A stretch of 47,750 bases of DNA from Silicimonas sp. GTDB taxonomy: Bacteria > Pseudomonadota > Alphaproteobacteria > Rhodobacterales > Rhodobacteraceae. Made by a program: the position numbers and the translations under genes. The first letter of the stretch is position 1. Every line of letters starts with the position of its first letter. Shown here one piece after another: positions 8,234-15,223 of this stretch. The stretch is from positions 1 through 47,750 of the forward strand of contig JABDJO010000046.1 in NCBI GenBank assembly GCA_013002465.1. The letters are read 5' to 3'. The notes below the pieces were generated by a model. The model worked only from the letters and a program-made list of their open reading frames with translations, searched no databases and had not been told where the DNA came from.

Positions 8234-10770
8234 GCCGTTCTCCTCTTTTGTTCCGTGGCTGCAACTGGCCACGGATGACCAGCCGCTTTTGACTTTTCAG
8301 GGGAAGTGTCCGCGACTGCCGGCCTGATCCAGCGAAGCCGCAGGGCATTGGTCAATACGAACACGCTCGAAAACGCCATTGCGCCCGCCGCCAACACCGG
8401 TGACAGCATCACACCACTGACCGGGTAGAGAATCCCGGCAGCGACCGGGATCAGCAGGGTATTATAGCCAAACGCCCAGAACAGGTTCTGGCGAATGTTT
8501 CGCATCGTGCGTCTGCTTATTTCATATGCGTTGACCACCCCGATCAAATCACCGGACATCAAAACGACGTCTGCTGCCTCGATAGCGATATCGGTGCCGG
8601 TTCCGATGGCGATGCCGACGTCTGCCTCTGCCAAAGCGGGCGCATCGTTGATCCCGTCCCCGACAAAGGCGAGTTTGACACCGCCTTCGCACAAACTGCG
8701 GAGCGTATCAACCTTGCCCTCGGGAAGAACTTCCGCCACCACCTGATCAATGCCCAACTCGGCAGCAATGGCATCTGCGGTCGCCTTGTTGTCACCGGTA
8801 ATCATGGTGATCCTCAACCCCAGCTCATGCAGCCTCGCAATCGCCTCGGGGGTTGTCGACTTGATCGGGTCGGCCACAGCCACAACCGCGGCAATCCTGC
8901 CATCAATCGCAGCATAGAGCGGCGTCCGCCCCTTTTGTCCCAAGGCTTTGCCGGTTTCTTCAAGCGCGCCTAGATCAATGTCCTCTCGACGCATCAAGCG
9001 ATCTGCTCCGATCAAGACTGTATGCCCATCGACGCTTGCCCTGACGCCATATCCAGTGATCGACGTGAAATCCTCGACCTTCGGCAAGTCCAACCCATCC
9101 CGTTCAGCCGCTCTCACAATAGCCTCGGCAATGGGGTGCTCCGACGAAGACTCGACCGCCGCGATCAGGCGAAGCAACTTGTCGCGAGTATGTCCTTCAG
9201 AGATTTCCAGATCGGTCAGTTCAGGGCGCCCCTCGGTCAGGGTGCCGGTCTTGTCAACGGCCACGACCGCGGTTTCCTGCAGCATCTGCAGCGCGTCGCC
9301 CTTGCGGAACAGAACGCCCATCTCGGCACCGCGGCCAGTGCCGACCATGATAGATGTCGGAGTGGCGAGACCCATTGCGCAGGGACAGGCGATGATCAGC
9401 ACAGCGACTCCGGCGACCAACGCAAACCCCAACGCCGGGTCCGGTCCGAAGACAAGCCACGTCAGCACGGTCAATGCCGCCACACCCATGACGGCGGGAA
9501 CGAACCACAAGGTTATCTTGTCAACCAGCCCCTGGATCGGAAGTTTTGCCCCTTGGGCCTGTTCGACCATCGAAATGATTTGGGCCAACTTGGTATCTGC
9601 ACCGACTTTCGTCGCTTCGAAGGTCAAGGCCCCTGTCCCGTTTACAGTTCCGCCCACAACGTCAGCGCCTTTCAGCTTTTCAACCGGTACCGGCTCACCG
9701 GTGATCATGCTTTCGTCCACATACGAACTGCCCGTCAGGACATTGCCGTCGACTGCAATTCTTTCGCCGGGTCGCACCTGGATTGTGTCGCCGACAACGA
9801 TCTGGTCAATTGGAACCTCGTCCATACCGCCGTTACGTTCCACGCGTGCCGTCTTCGGCTGCAAGTCGATCAGCTTGCGGATTGCCTCGCCGGTGCGCCC
9901 CTTCGCCCGCGCCTCCAGCCAGCGACCCAAAAGGATCAGAACAACAATAACCGCAGCCGCTTCGAAATAGACGTTGGCGGTTCCGGCAGGCAGCAAGGTT
10001 GGTGCAAATGTAGAAATCAGCGAAAACCCATAGGCCGCACTGGTCCCAAGCGCGACCAGCGAATTCATGTCGGGCGCGCCGCGCAGCAAGGCCGGAAAAC
10101 CCTTGGTATAAAACCTCAGACCCGGGCCGAACAGGACAATGGTGGTCAGCACGAATTGCAGTAATCGGCTGTTCTGCATTCCAATTTTGTCAGCCACGAA
10201 TTGATGGACACCAGGTATGAAATGACTGCCCATCTCGATGGCAAATACAGGCAAGGCCAATACGGCAGCCAGTAATGTCAGGCGTCCAAGAGACATGGTT
10301 TCCTGGGCCTTCCGATCTTGATTCTCACTCCCCTCCTGACGCTTAGCAGTAGCCGGATAGCCTGTGTCGGTTATCGCTTGGGCAATTCCGTCAAGCGTCA
10401 ACGTTCCTTTTGCGAAACGAACCTGGGCGGTTTCCGTCGCCAGGTTGACCGAGGCGTCGATAACCCCCGGCAAGGCGGACAGCGCATTCTCAATTCTGCC
10501 GACGCAAGAGGCGCAACTCATTCCCTCGATGTCGAACTCGGCAGCTTCCGAGCCAACGGGGTAGCCTGCTTGGGCCAATGCACCCGACATGGCTTCGATA
10601 CTTGCAGGTGGGTCATATTCCACCTGCGCCATTTCGGTAGCGAGGTTTGCGGCCGCCGACTTCACGCCGGGCACGGTTCGAATTGCCTTTTCGACCCTTC
10701 CTAAGCAGGACGCGCAAGTCATTCCATCTATGGGCAAGGCAATGGTATGTTGTGCTGCCATCGGTGCCAT
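8230..10770 (-). CDS. copA: Cu(I)-exporting P1B-type ATPase CopA
   Basis: 846 residues. Two N-terminal heavy-metal-associated domains carry GMTCASC (C19, C22) and GMSCASC (C86, C89). The membrane copper site is CPC at 462-464. The phosphorylated aspartate is D506 in DKTGT, with the TGEP actuator motif near 358, an SEHPIAEA motif in the nucleotide domain and [16 protein letters not shown] in the hinge region. This matches bacterial CopA, which moves Cu(I) from the cytoplasm to the periplasm for detoxification. The ATG at 10770 is followed by a second in-frame ATG three codons later; either could be used. It is the first gene of a copA-cueR operon behind a CueR-type promoter. Confidence 0.96.
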   Translation of the reverse strand: MAPMAAQHTIALPIDGMTCASCLGRVEKAIRTVPGVKSAAANLATEMAQVEYDPPASIEAMSGALAQAGYPVGSEAAEFDIEGMSCASCVGRIENALSALPGVIDASVNLATETAQVRFAKGTLTLDGIAQAITDTGYPATAKRQEGSENQDRKAQETMSLGRLTLLAAVLALPVFAIEMGSHFIPGVHQFVADKIGMQNSRLLQFVLTTIVLFGPGLRFYTKGFPALLRGAPDMNSLVALGTSAAYGFSLISTFAPTLLPAGTANVYFEAAAVIVVLILLGRWLEARAKGRTGEAIRKLIDLQPKTARVERNGGMDEVPIDQIVVGDTIQVRPGERIAVDGNVLTGSSYVDESMITGEPVPVEKLKGADVVGGTVNGTGALTFEATKVGADTKLAQIISMVEQAQGAKLPIQGLVDKITLWFVPAVMGVAALTVLTWLVFGPDPALGFALVAGVAVLIIACPCAMGLATPTSIMVGTGRGAEMGVLFRKGDALQMLQETAVVAVDKTGTLTEGRPELTDLEISEGHTRDKLLRLIAAVESSSEHPIAEAIVRAAERDGLDLPKVEDFTSITGYGVRASVDGHTVLIGADRLMRREDIDLGALEETGKALGQKGRTPLYAAIDGRIAAVVAVADPIKSTTPEAIARLHELGLRITMITGDNKATADAIAAELGIDQVVAEVLPEGKVDTLRSLCEGGVKLAFVGDGINDAPALAEADVGIAIGTGTDIAIEAADVVLMSGDLIGVVNAYEISRRTMRNIRQNLFWAFGYNTLLIPVAAGILYPVSGVMLSPVLAAGAMAFSSVFVLTNALRLRWIRPAVADTSPEKSKAAGHPWPVAATEQKRRTA

Positions 10771-10795
10771 CCATCAATTGATCACGTTGGCAACC

Positions 10796-10826
10796 TATAT
10801 AGACCCTCCAGTAACTAGAGGGTCAA
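10796..10826 (-). promoter_or_regulatory. CueR-type promoter/operator of copA
   Basis: On the minus strand a -35 TTGACC (10821-10826) and a -10 TATATA (10796-10801) are separated by 19 bases, the overlong spacer typical of MerR-family activated promoters. Within it GACCCTC / GAGGGTC (10802-10808 and 10818-10824) is a perfect 7-bp dyad with a nine-base centre. Transcription would start just upstream of copA. Confidence 0.85.
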
Positions 10827-11101
10827 GTGCCGGGAAAATATTCGACATCTCCAATCCCGAAGCCGGAAATGATTGGCAGGCGGCAACGCATCCGTGGCAC
10901 TCACAAGGAAGTGAATTCGTATTGGTTTCAGCGCGACCGATACTGCTAGTGCATTATGATCGCTTGTTCTTTTTCACTTCCGGGTCACGCGTGTGGCCTT
11001 GGCGAAGACGTGAAGAACGACCGTGGAATTTGGTGGCCAATTGCGTCGGACCGGCACAAATGCTCTTTCAAGAAAGCAACTCGACAATCGGAGCAGGTAT
11101 C
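10827..11101. other. Intergenic region between copA and the rhodanese gene
   Basis: About 275 bases between the copA promoter and the rhodanese gene. No convincing coding frame, RNA gene or repeat was seen. It presumably holds the rhodanese promoter, but no good -35/-10 pair was identified. Confidence 0.4.
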
Positions 11102-11569
11102 ATGCGCCAAAATCGCAGGTTCTTTTTGCAGTCTTTGACATCGGCCTCCCTGGTCATGGTGCCATCTCTCGCAATCGCACAGGCGCGCGAAATCTGGTCT
11201 GTGCGGCAGGCGTATGAGGCGCTGGAAAGCGACAATGCCCGCCTTTTGGACATTCGGTCACGAAAGGAATGGCGGGAAACCGGTGTCGCGGCAGGGGCTT
11301 GGCCAGTCAGCATGCATGAAAGCGGATTTCCAAAACGGTTGCAAATGGCGCGCGAACTGGCTTCCGGTCGGCCGGTGGCAATCATCTGCTCAACCGGCGG
11401 GCGCACACGGTCAGTCATGCGCGCCCTGAAACGGGCGGGCTATTCCGGATATGTCGATGTCACCGAAGGCATGATGGGCTCGCCAGCCGGACGCGGCTGG
11501 ATTGCGGCCGGGTTGCCGGTGGTTTCGTTGAAAAAGGCTTTGGCCGGTATGCCGAAAGCCCTTTCCTGA
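11102..11569 (+). CDS. Secreted rhodanese-like sulfurtransferase domain protein
   Basis: 155 residues from ATG 11102, which has GGAGCAGG just upstream. The N-terminus has a short basic stretch followed by a hydrophobic segment ending in AIAQA, a signal peptide, so the protein is probably periplasmic. The rest is a single rhodanese domain: ARLLDIRSRKEWRETG is the family's DVR-like motif, and the active-site loop is IICSTGGRTRS with C96 as the persulfide-carrying cysteine. Single-domain rhodaneses move sulfur or act on thiols. Its place between copper and mercury genes suggests a part in periplasmic metal or thiol stress, but that is an inference. It is convergent with the GDCCVxC gene. Confidence 0.85.
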   Translation: MRQNRRFFLQSLTSASLVMVPSLAIAQAREIWSVRQAYEALESDNARLLDIRSRKEWRETGVAAGAWPVSMHESGFPKRLQMARELASGRPVAIICSTGGRTRSVMRALKRAGYSGYVDVTEGMMGSPAGRGWIAAGLPVVSLKKALAGMPKALS

Positions 11570-11672
11570 AGTGACCTAAAAATCCTCGATCACTTCTTTT
11601 CCAAGTGCAACACCGCGCCAACGCATTCATCCGCGACAACGACCAGCCTTTGCGAGCAACACCTGACAACAG

Positions 11673-11897
11673 CTAACCACAGCACCCGCCGCCTTCCTGT
11701 ATGGGCGGGCACGCCACTGTCCCATAAGAACAGAATACGCAGCAATCGCCCGGATTGGGTTTCAACACGACGCCGCACGATGAGCACTCGTAAAACCATT
11801 GACACGCATCGGTCGGCATCGTCTCTGAAACCGAATGGCTGCATTCCGGACAAGTGATTGTAGATTTCAGGAATATCGCGGTTGTTTGCGTTGCCAT
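11673..11897 (-). CDS. GDCCVxC-domain small cysteine-rich protein
   Basis: 74 residues from ATG 11897, with GGAG upstream. It has CPECSH at the N-terminus, YECSSCG in the middle, then the defining GDCCVFCSYG and a Cys-Cys end (GGGCCG). The paired CxxC knuckles suggest a zinc-ribbon-like fold, and the GDCCVxC motif is the hallmark of a small protein family that in some bacteria is a selenoprotein; here the codons are ordinary Cys. Members are often found in mercury resistance clusters. It is the last gene of the merT-merP-merF group. Its biochemical role is unknown; thiol-based mercury handling is a reasonable guess. Confidence 0.85.
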   Translation of the reverse strand: MATQTTAIFLKSTITCPECSHSVSETMPTDACQWFYECSSCGVVLKPNPGDCCVFCSYGTVACPPIQEGGGCCG

Positions 11898-12085
11898 TGG
11901 GCATACTCCATCAGATTAAGGAATCCGGCCAAGATCGGAACAAGTGCGTCGTCGCGATACACTTAGCCGAGCGCTCGACCGATCCCAAGAAGTGAAAATA
12001 GCAACGGCAGAAACGGTGTCAGACAACAGAGCGCGGCCAAAGGGCTACCGCCGATCCCAAAAGCTTCAATCATGTTAAAACCCAT
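11867..12085 (-). pseudogene. merF: merF-like mercury transporter interrupted by an in-frame TAA
   Basis: From ATG 12085 (or ATG 12073, four codons in) the frame encodes LAALCCLTPFLPLLFSLLGIG, the first helix and Cys-Cys of MerF, and then stops at TAA 11963-11965. In the same frame it continues after the stop with VYRDDALVPILAGFLNL and MEYAQWQRKQ, matching the loop and second helix of MerF, until TGA at 11867-11869. The total of about 70 codons is the normal MerF length. So a single nonsense codon splits the gene at the turn between the two helices. The tail overlaps the start of the GDCCVxC gene by 31 bases. It could be a true pseudogene, a sequencing error, or a functional short first helix. 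Confidence 0.7.
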
Positions 12086-12098
12086 AGCCTGCCAGCGT

Positions 12099-12386
12099 CT
12101 ACGACTCGCCGCCGATAACGGTTGCCTCATAGCCCGCGTTCGACGATGCCGACAAGATTGCTTCGATTGTCGTGATGGAATCCTCGAATACGACGACTGC
12201 AGTCTTTTGTTCTGAATTCGCAGTGACCGAAATCACTCCGGCCAAATCGTTGATCGCGGCCTGAACGATAAACGGGCAACTGGCACAGAACATGCCAGGA
12301 ACTGACAGTTTGGCTGTGCGCTGTTCGGCATGGCCGGGTTGCGTGACGAACAATGCGAATATTGTAGCTAAGATGAGATCCTTCAT
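12099..12386 (-). CDS. merP: Periplasmic mercury-binding protein MerP
   Basis: 95 residues from ATG 12386 (AAGGA eight bases upstream); the longer open frame upstream of it overlaps merT and is not coding in this frame. A signal peptide (MKDLILATIFALFVTQPGHA) is followed by one heavy-metal-associated domain with GMFCASCPF (C34, C37). MerP binds Hg(II) in the periplasm and passes it to the inner-membrane carrier MerT, encoded just upstream (12-base gap). The fold and length fit MerP well. Confidence 0.92.
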   Translation of the reverse strand: MKDLILATIFALFVTQPGHAEQRTAKLSVPGMFCASCPFIVQAAINDLAGVISVTANSEQKTAVVVFEDSITTIEAILSASSNAGYEATVIGGES

Positions 12387-12397
12387 GTGAATTCCTT

Positions 12398-12829
12398 TCA
12401 AAGCCCCAGCAAAAGTGGTGCAAGAACAGGTGCGATCCAATTCCAGAACAGCGCGACCAGGACCAGAATTGTCGATATCCAAAGGGCGGATATTGTCAGC
12501 CGGCTTGGCAATGGTCGGGCGCACGCCGCCTCGCCCGCACACGACTTGGAGCGACGGAAGACCAACCAGTAGCCATAGCCGAGAAAACCGAGTGTGGCGA
12601 CAATGAAGACCGGCTTGTAGGGCTCCAAGGCAGTCAGATTCCCGATCCAAGCGCCCGAAATTCCCAGGCTGAACAGTACAAATGGCACGACGCAACACGC
12701 AGAAGCCGCAACCGCACCAAGAATGCCGCCAGCGGCGATCCAGCCTGTTTTCAAGGAACTCTCGGCATCAAGAGACGCAACCGCATCGCCAGCTTCCGAG
12801 CCCTGAGCGTTTCGTGTTCTTGTAAACAT
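12398..12829 (-). CDS. merT: Mercuric ion transport protein MerT
   Basis: 143 residues from ATG 12829, somewhat longer than the common 116 because of about 25 extra N-terminal residues. The first helix contains SACCVVPF (C45, C46), then GISGAWIGNLTALEPYKP, a MerT signature; a second cysteine pair (C97, C103) lies in the cytoplasmic loop before the third helix. MerT takes Hg(II) from MerP and brings it into the cytoplasm. An earlier in-frame ATG at 12844 lies between the predicted -10 and -35 elements, so 12829 is preferred; the mRNA may then begin at or near the start codon. Confidence 0.92.
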   Translation of the reverse strand: MFTRTRNAQGSEAGDAVASLDAESSLKTGWIAAGGILGAVAASACCVVPFVLFSLGISGAWIGNLTALEPYKPVFIVATLGFLGYGYWLVFRRSKSCAGEAACARPLPSRLTISALWISTILVLVALFWNWIAPVLAPLLLGL

Positions 12830-12835
12830 ACACCC

Positions 12836-12866
12836 AATATGCATGCTGTAGCTGCTACAGGATCAA
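12836..12866 (-). promoter_or_regulatory. MerR-type operator/promoter between merT and merR
   Basis: On the minus strand TTGATC (12861-12866) and CATATT (12836-12841) are 19 bases apart, the MerR-type long spacer. The spacer holds the perfect 15-base dyad CTGTAGCTGCTACAG (12846-12860). The position, between divergent merT and merR, is standard for mercury operons and would serve both transcription of merTP and control of merR. Confidence 0.8.
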
Positions 12867-12881
12867 GCAAAGGAATATCAC

Positions 12882-13295
12882 GTGTTCGCGATTGGCGAAG
12901 CATCGCGTCGCAGCGGCGTTTCAATCGAGACGATCCGCTACTACGAGCGTGAAGGGATCACGTCCAAACCGGGTCGTTCGCCATACGGTCGCCGGGTCTA
13001 TAGCGACGCCGAGATTTCCGAGCTGACATTCATAAGGCGCTGCCGTGATTTGGGATTCCCGATTTCCGACATCCGCGCTCTTCGCGCACTTTCGGGAAAC
13101 CCGGAAGGGGCATGCTCGGAAGTAGCCGGACTCGCAACCCGACATCTGTCAGAAGTTCGGGCAAAAATTTCCGACCTGAAAGTGATCGAAGCCGCGCTGA
13201 ATGAACTTGTTTTGTCTTGCGAAACAGGGCGGGCGAGATGCCCGATGCTGGAGAATTTATTGTCTGAGCGAGCGCCGCCCGAAATCGGTGGCTAA
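12882..13295 (+). CDS. merR: Mercury-responsive MerR-family regulator
   Basis: 137 residues from a GTG at 12882 with AAAGGA upstream. The helix-turn-helix FAIGEASRRSGVSIETIRYY is followed by the dimerisation helix. Three cysteines fit Hg(II) coordination: C78 in EGACSEV, and C113 and C120 in LSCETGRARCP. The first corresponds to the MerR cysteine absent from CueR, which supports mercury sensing. It is divergent from merT and convergent with malQ. The spacing of the last two cysteines (six residues between) is shorter than in the classical Tn501 MerR. Confidence 0.9.
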   Translation: MFAIGEASRRSGVSIETIRYYEREGITSKPGRSPYGRRVYSDAEISELTFIRRCRDLGFPISDIRALRALSGNPEGACSEVAGLATRHLSEVRAKISDLKVIEAALNELVLSCETGRARCPMLENLLSERAPPEIGG

Positions 13296-13339
13296 AGCGC
13301 TTAAGGCTTTCATCCCCGCAAGTGTTGACCAGCCGCCGG

Positions 13340-15223
13340 TTACCGCCCCGACTTTTTCATGGTGTCGGCAACTTCTTCAAGTCGCGTGTCGGTGGCATAG
13401 TTTTCAACCGCGACCGGCAATCTCTGGCGCCAATTCGGGTACGCGTCGATCGTTCCCGGCAAATTGGGCTGATCGACAACATCAAAGACGTTCTCGATCT
13501 GAACCGCGACCAGGTCTGCCGAAGTGTCGGCCAGAAACGCATGCATAGTCCGTTCGCCTGCAGCAATTTCAAAGGCCGCCACTTCCGCCTTCCGATCGCT
13601 CAGCGCGGCAGATGTCTGGGCATTGCCGACTTGCGCAATGTTCTGGCGTGCCGAAATATCCGCGCCCTCGCGCCAACCCAGCCAGGTGGGCAGATCGTGG
13701 GTGGAAAACGATGTCATTGTCCGGGCATCATAGCTTTCCGACCGCTTGAAACCACCGCCACGCGATACGTCGTGTTCGAACATGATCAGGCGGCAGCCCA
13801 ACAAGCCGGATGATCTCAGCGCGGATTGAAGCCCGGTCGGGATATTGCCCAGGTCTTCGCCGATTACGGTCGCGCCTGCGCGAGCGGCTTCAATGCGTGT
13901 CACGGCCAGCATCGCGGCCAGTGGCATTTCCACATATGCCCCCGGCAGTCCAGGTTCGTTTGTTGCCCAAAATGCCCGGTCAAACCCCAGGATATGATCA
14001 ATTCGCAGCAGTTTGGCGAACTGGAACTGTCGGCGAAGAATGGCCGCTAGCGTGGCAAACCCTTCGGCGACCATCGCGCGGGGCACGAATGGGGCCAGGT
14101 TCCAGCTTTGCCCGTCGGGTGCGAATGCGTCGGGTGGTGCGCCCAAGGAAACCCCTTTCGCGAAAAGCTCCGGATTTTCCCAGGTCTCCGCGCCGTAAGG
14201 ATGAGTTCCGACCGCCAGATCAAGATATAATCCAAAGGCCATCCCGGCGGCGTCACAACGGGTTTTGACCTGCGCCAGTTGCGTCTCGGCCTTATACTGT
14301 GCCCAGGCGTGAAACCGGATCTCGTCCCCCAGTGCTTCGGCCTCATTTGTGACTGCCGTTCCCGCACTTACGCGCAGGGGTGCCGGCCAATCGCGCCAGT
14401 AAGGCCCATGACTTTCGGACAAGGCTTGGTGTGTGGCAAAGCGTTCCAGCGCGTTCCCATGTCGTGACAAGAATTCAGCGAACGCGTCGCAGTGACCCGT
14501 AGATTCATACGCCGCGCGTAGCGCAGAACGTCCCCGCCGCGTTTCCGCCGTATAGTCGATCAGCGGCCCACCCGGCTCTGGCGTCGCACCGGTCACGATG
14601 TGCGCGGTGTTCAACCATTGCCGATGCGATGGCGAATATGGGCTGAAGGCCGTTTCGTCGGTTGGAAACCCGGCATGCACCGGATTGATCCCGAAGAAGG
14701 CGGCACCCTTGCTGGCAATGGCCAACGCCGCATTTTCGAGGTCCTGGAAATTGCCAATACCCCCCTCGGTCGCAGTCCGCAGGGCCGCAAGCGGCGCGGT
14801 CACCCCCCAGTCCCTGGGGGCGCGAGGCAACGTCTCTGGCGCTGACAGAAGCCAGATTTTTCGAGCGCCCTTCAGCAGCAAATGACGTCCCATAGGCAAA
14901 CGCGGCAAATCGTCAGCACCGCGCCCTTCAAGGGTACTGCCGTCCTCAAGCACGATCTGCCAGGGATCGCTTCGACCCAGATTGATCTTTGGCACCGTGT
15001 CTGCAACCACGACGCACCATTCGGGATGATCGCCGGAACTGTCCTGCTCATCCAGTTCCGACAGGCTTTGTCGTGCCGCCCTGGTGGTTTGCGCGTCAAT
15101 TCCCATTGCTCCCAAAAGGGCAATTTGGGTATCACGACCGGTCACATGCTTCTGCCGATCCAAATCAATATAGCTGGGCAGAATTCCAAGCCGGGCCGAC
15201 AGGGTTTCGACCGCATCGCTCAT
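13340..15223 (-). CDS. malQ: 4-alpha-glucanotransferase (amylomaltase)
   Basis: 627 residues from ATG 15223, overlapping the glgX stop as ATGA. GH77 features are present: FRASP-like substrate region in the N-terminal half (AAFFGINPVHAGFPTDE), LRIDHILGFDRAFW with the catalytic aspartate, and VIGEDLGNIPTG with the acid/base glutamate; FSTHDLPTW lies near the C-terminus. The enzyme transfers maltosyl and longer glucan units between alpha-1,4 chains in the cytoplasm, recycling the short oligosaccharides left by phosphorylase and debranching enzyme. It is the last gene of the glycogen operon and is convergent with merR; no clear terminator was found between them. Confidence 0.93.
   Translation of the reverse strand: MSDAVETLSARLGILPSYIDLDRQKHVTGRDTQIALLGAMGIDAQTTRAARQSLSELDEQDSSGDHPEWCVVVADTVPKINLGRSDPWQIVLEDGSTLEGRGADDLPRLPMGRHLLLKGARKIWLLSAPETLPRAPRDWGVTAPLAALRTATEGGIGNFQDLENAALAIASKGAAFFGINPVHAGFPTDETAFSPYSPSHRQWLNTAHIVTGATPEPGGPLIDYTAETRRGRSALRAAYESTGHCDAFAEFLSRHGNALERFATHQALSESHGPYWRDWPAPLRVSAGTAVTNEAEALGDEIRFHAWAQYKAETQLAQVKTRCDAAGMAFGLYLDLAVGTHPYGAETWENPELFAKGVSLGAPPDAFAPDGQSWNLAPFVPRAMVAEGFATLAAILRRQFQFAKLLRIDHILGFDRAFWATNEPGLPGAYVEMPLAAMLAVTRIEAARAGATVIGEDLGNIPTGLQSALRSSGLLGCRLIMFEHDVSRGGGFKRSESYDARTMTSFSTHDLPTWLGWREGADISARQNIAQVGNAQTSAALSDRKAEVAAFEIAAGERTMHAFLADTSADLVAVQIENVFDVVDQPNLPGTIDAYPNWRQRLPVAVENYATDTRLEEVADTMKKSGR

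Noticed and set aside
8948-10164. Long plus-strand frames (340 and 380 codons) opposite copA
   Set aside because: They mirror the high-GC third-position pattern of copA on the other strand; the copA protein has every expected motif and these have none.
10945-10960. TGCTAGTGCAT similarity to a stretch near 46033
   Set aside because: The match is about eleven bases without flanking similarity or target duplication, so it is not evidence of a shared insertion element.
10589-11101. Longer N-terminal extension of the rhodanese frame into copA
   Set aside because: It is antisense to copA; the ATG at 11102 has a good ribosome site and begins a signal peptide.
12387-12698. Longer N-terminal extension of merP
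   Set aside because: It overlaps merT in another frame; the ATG at 12386 has AAGGA upstream and starts a signal peptide directly.
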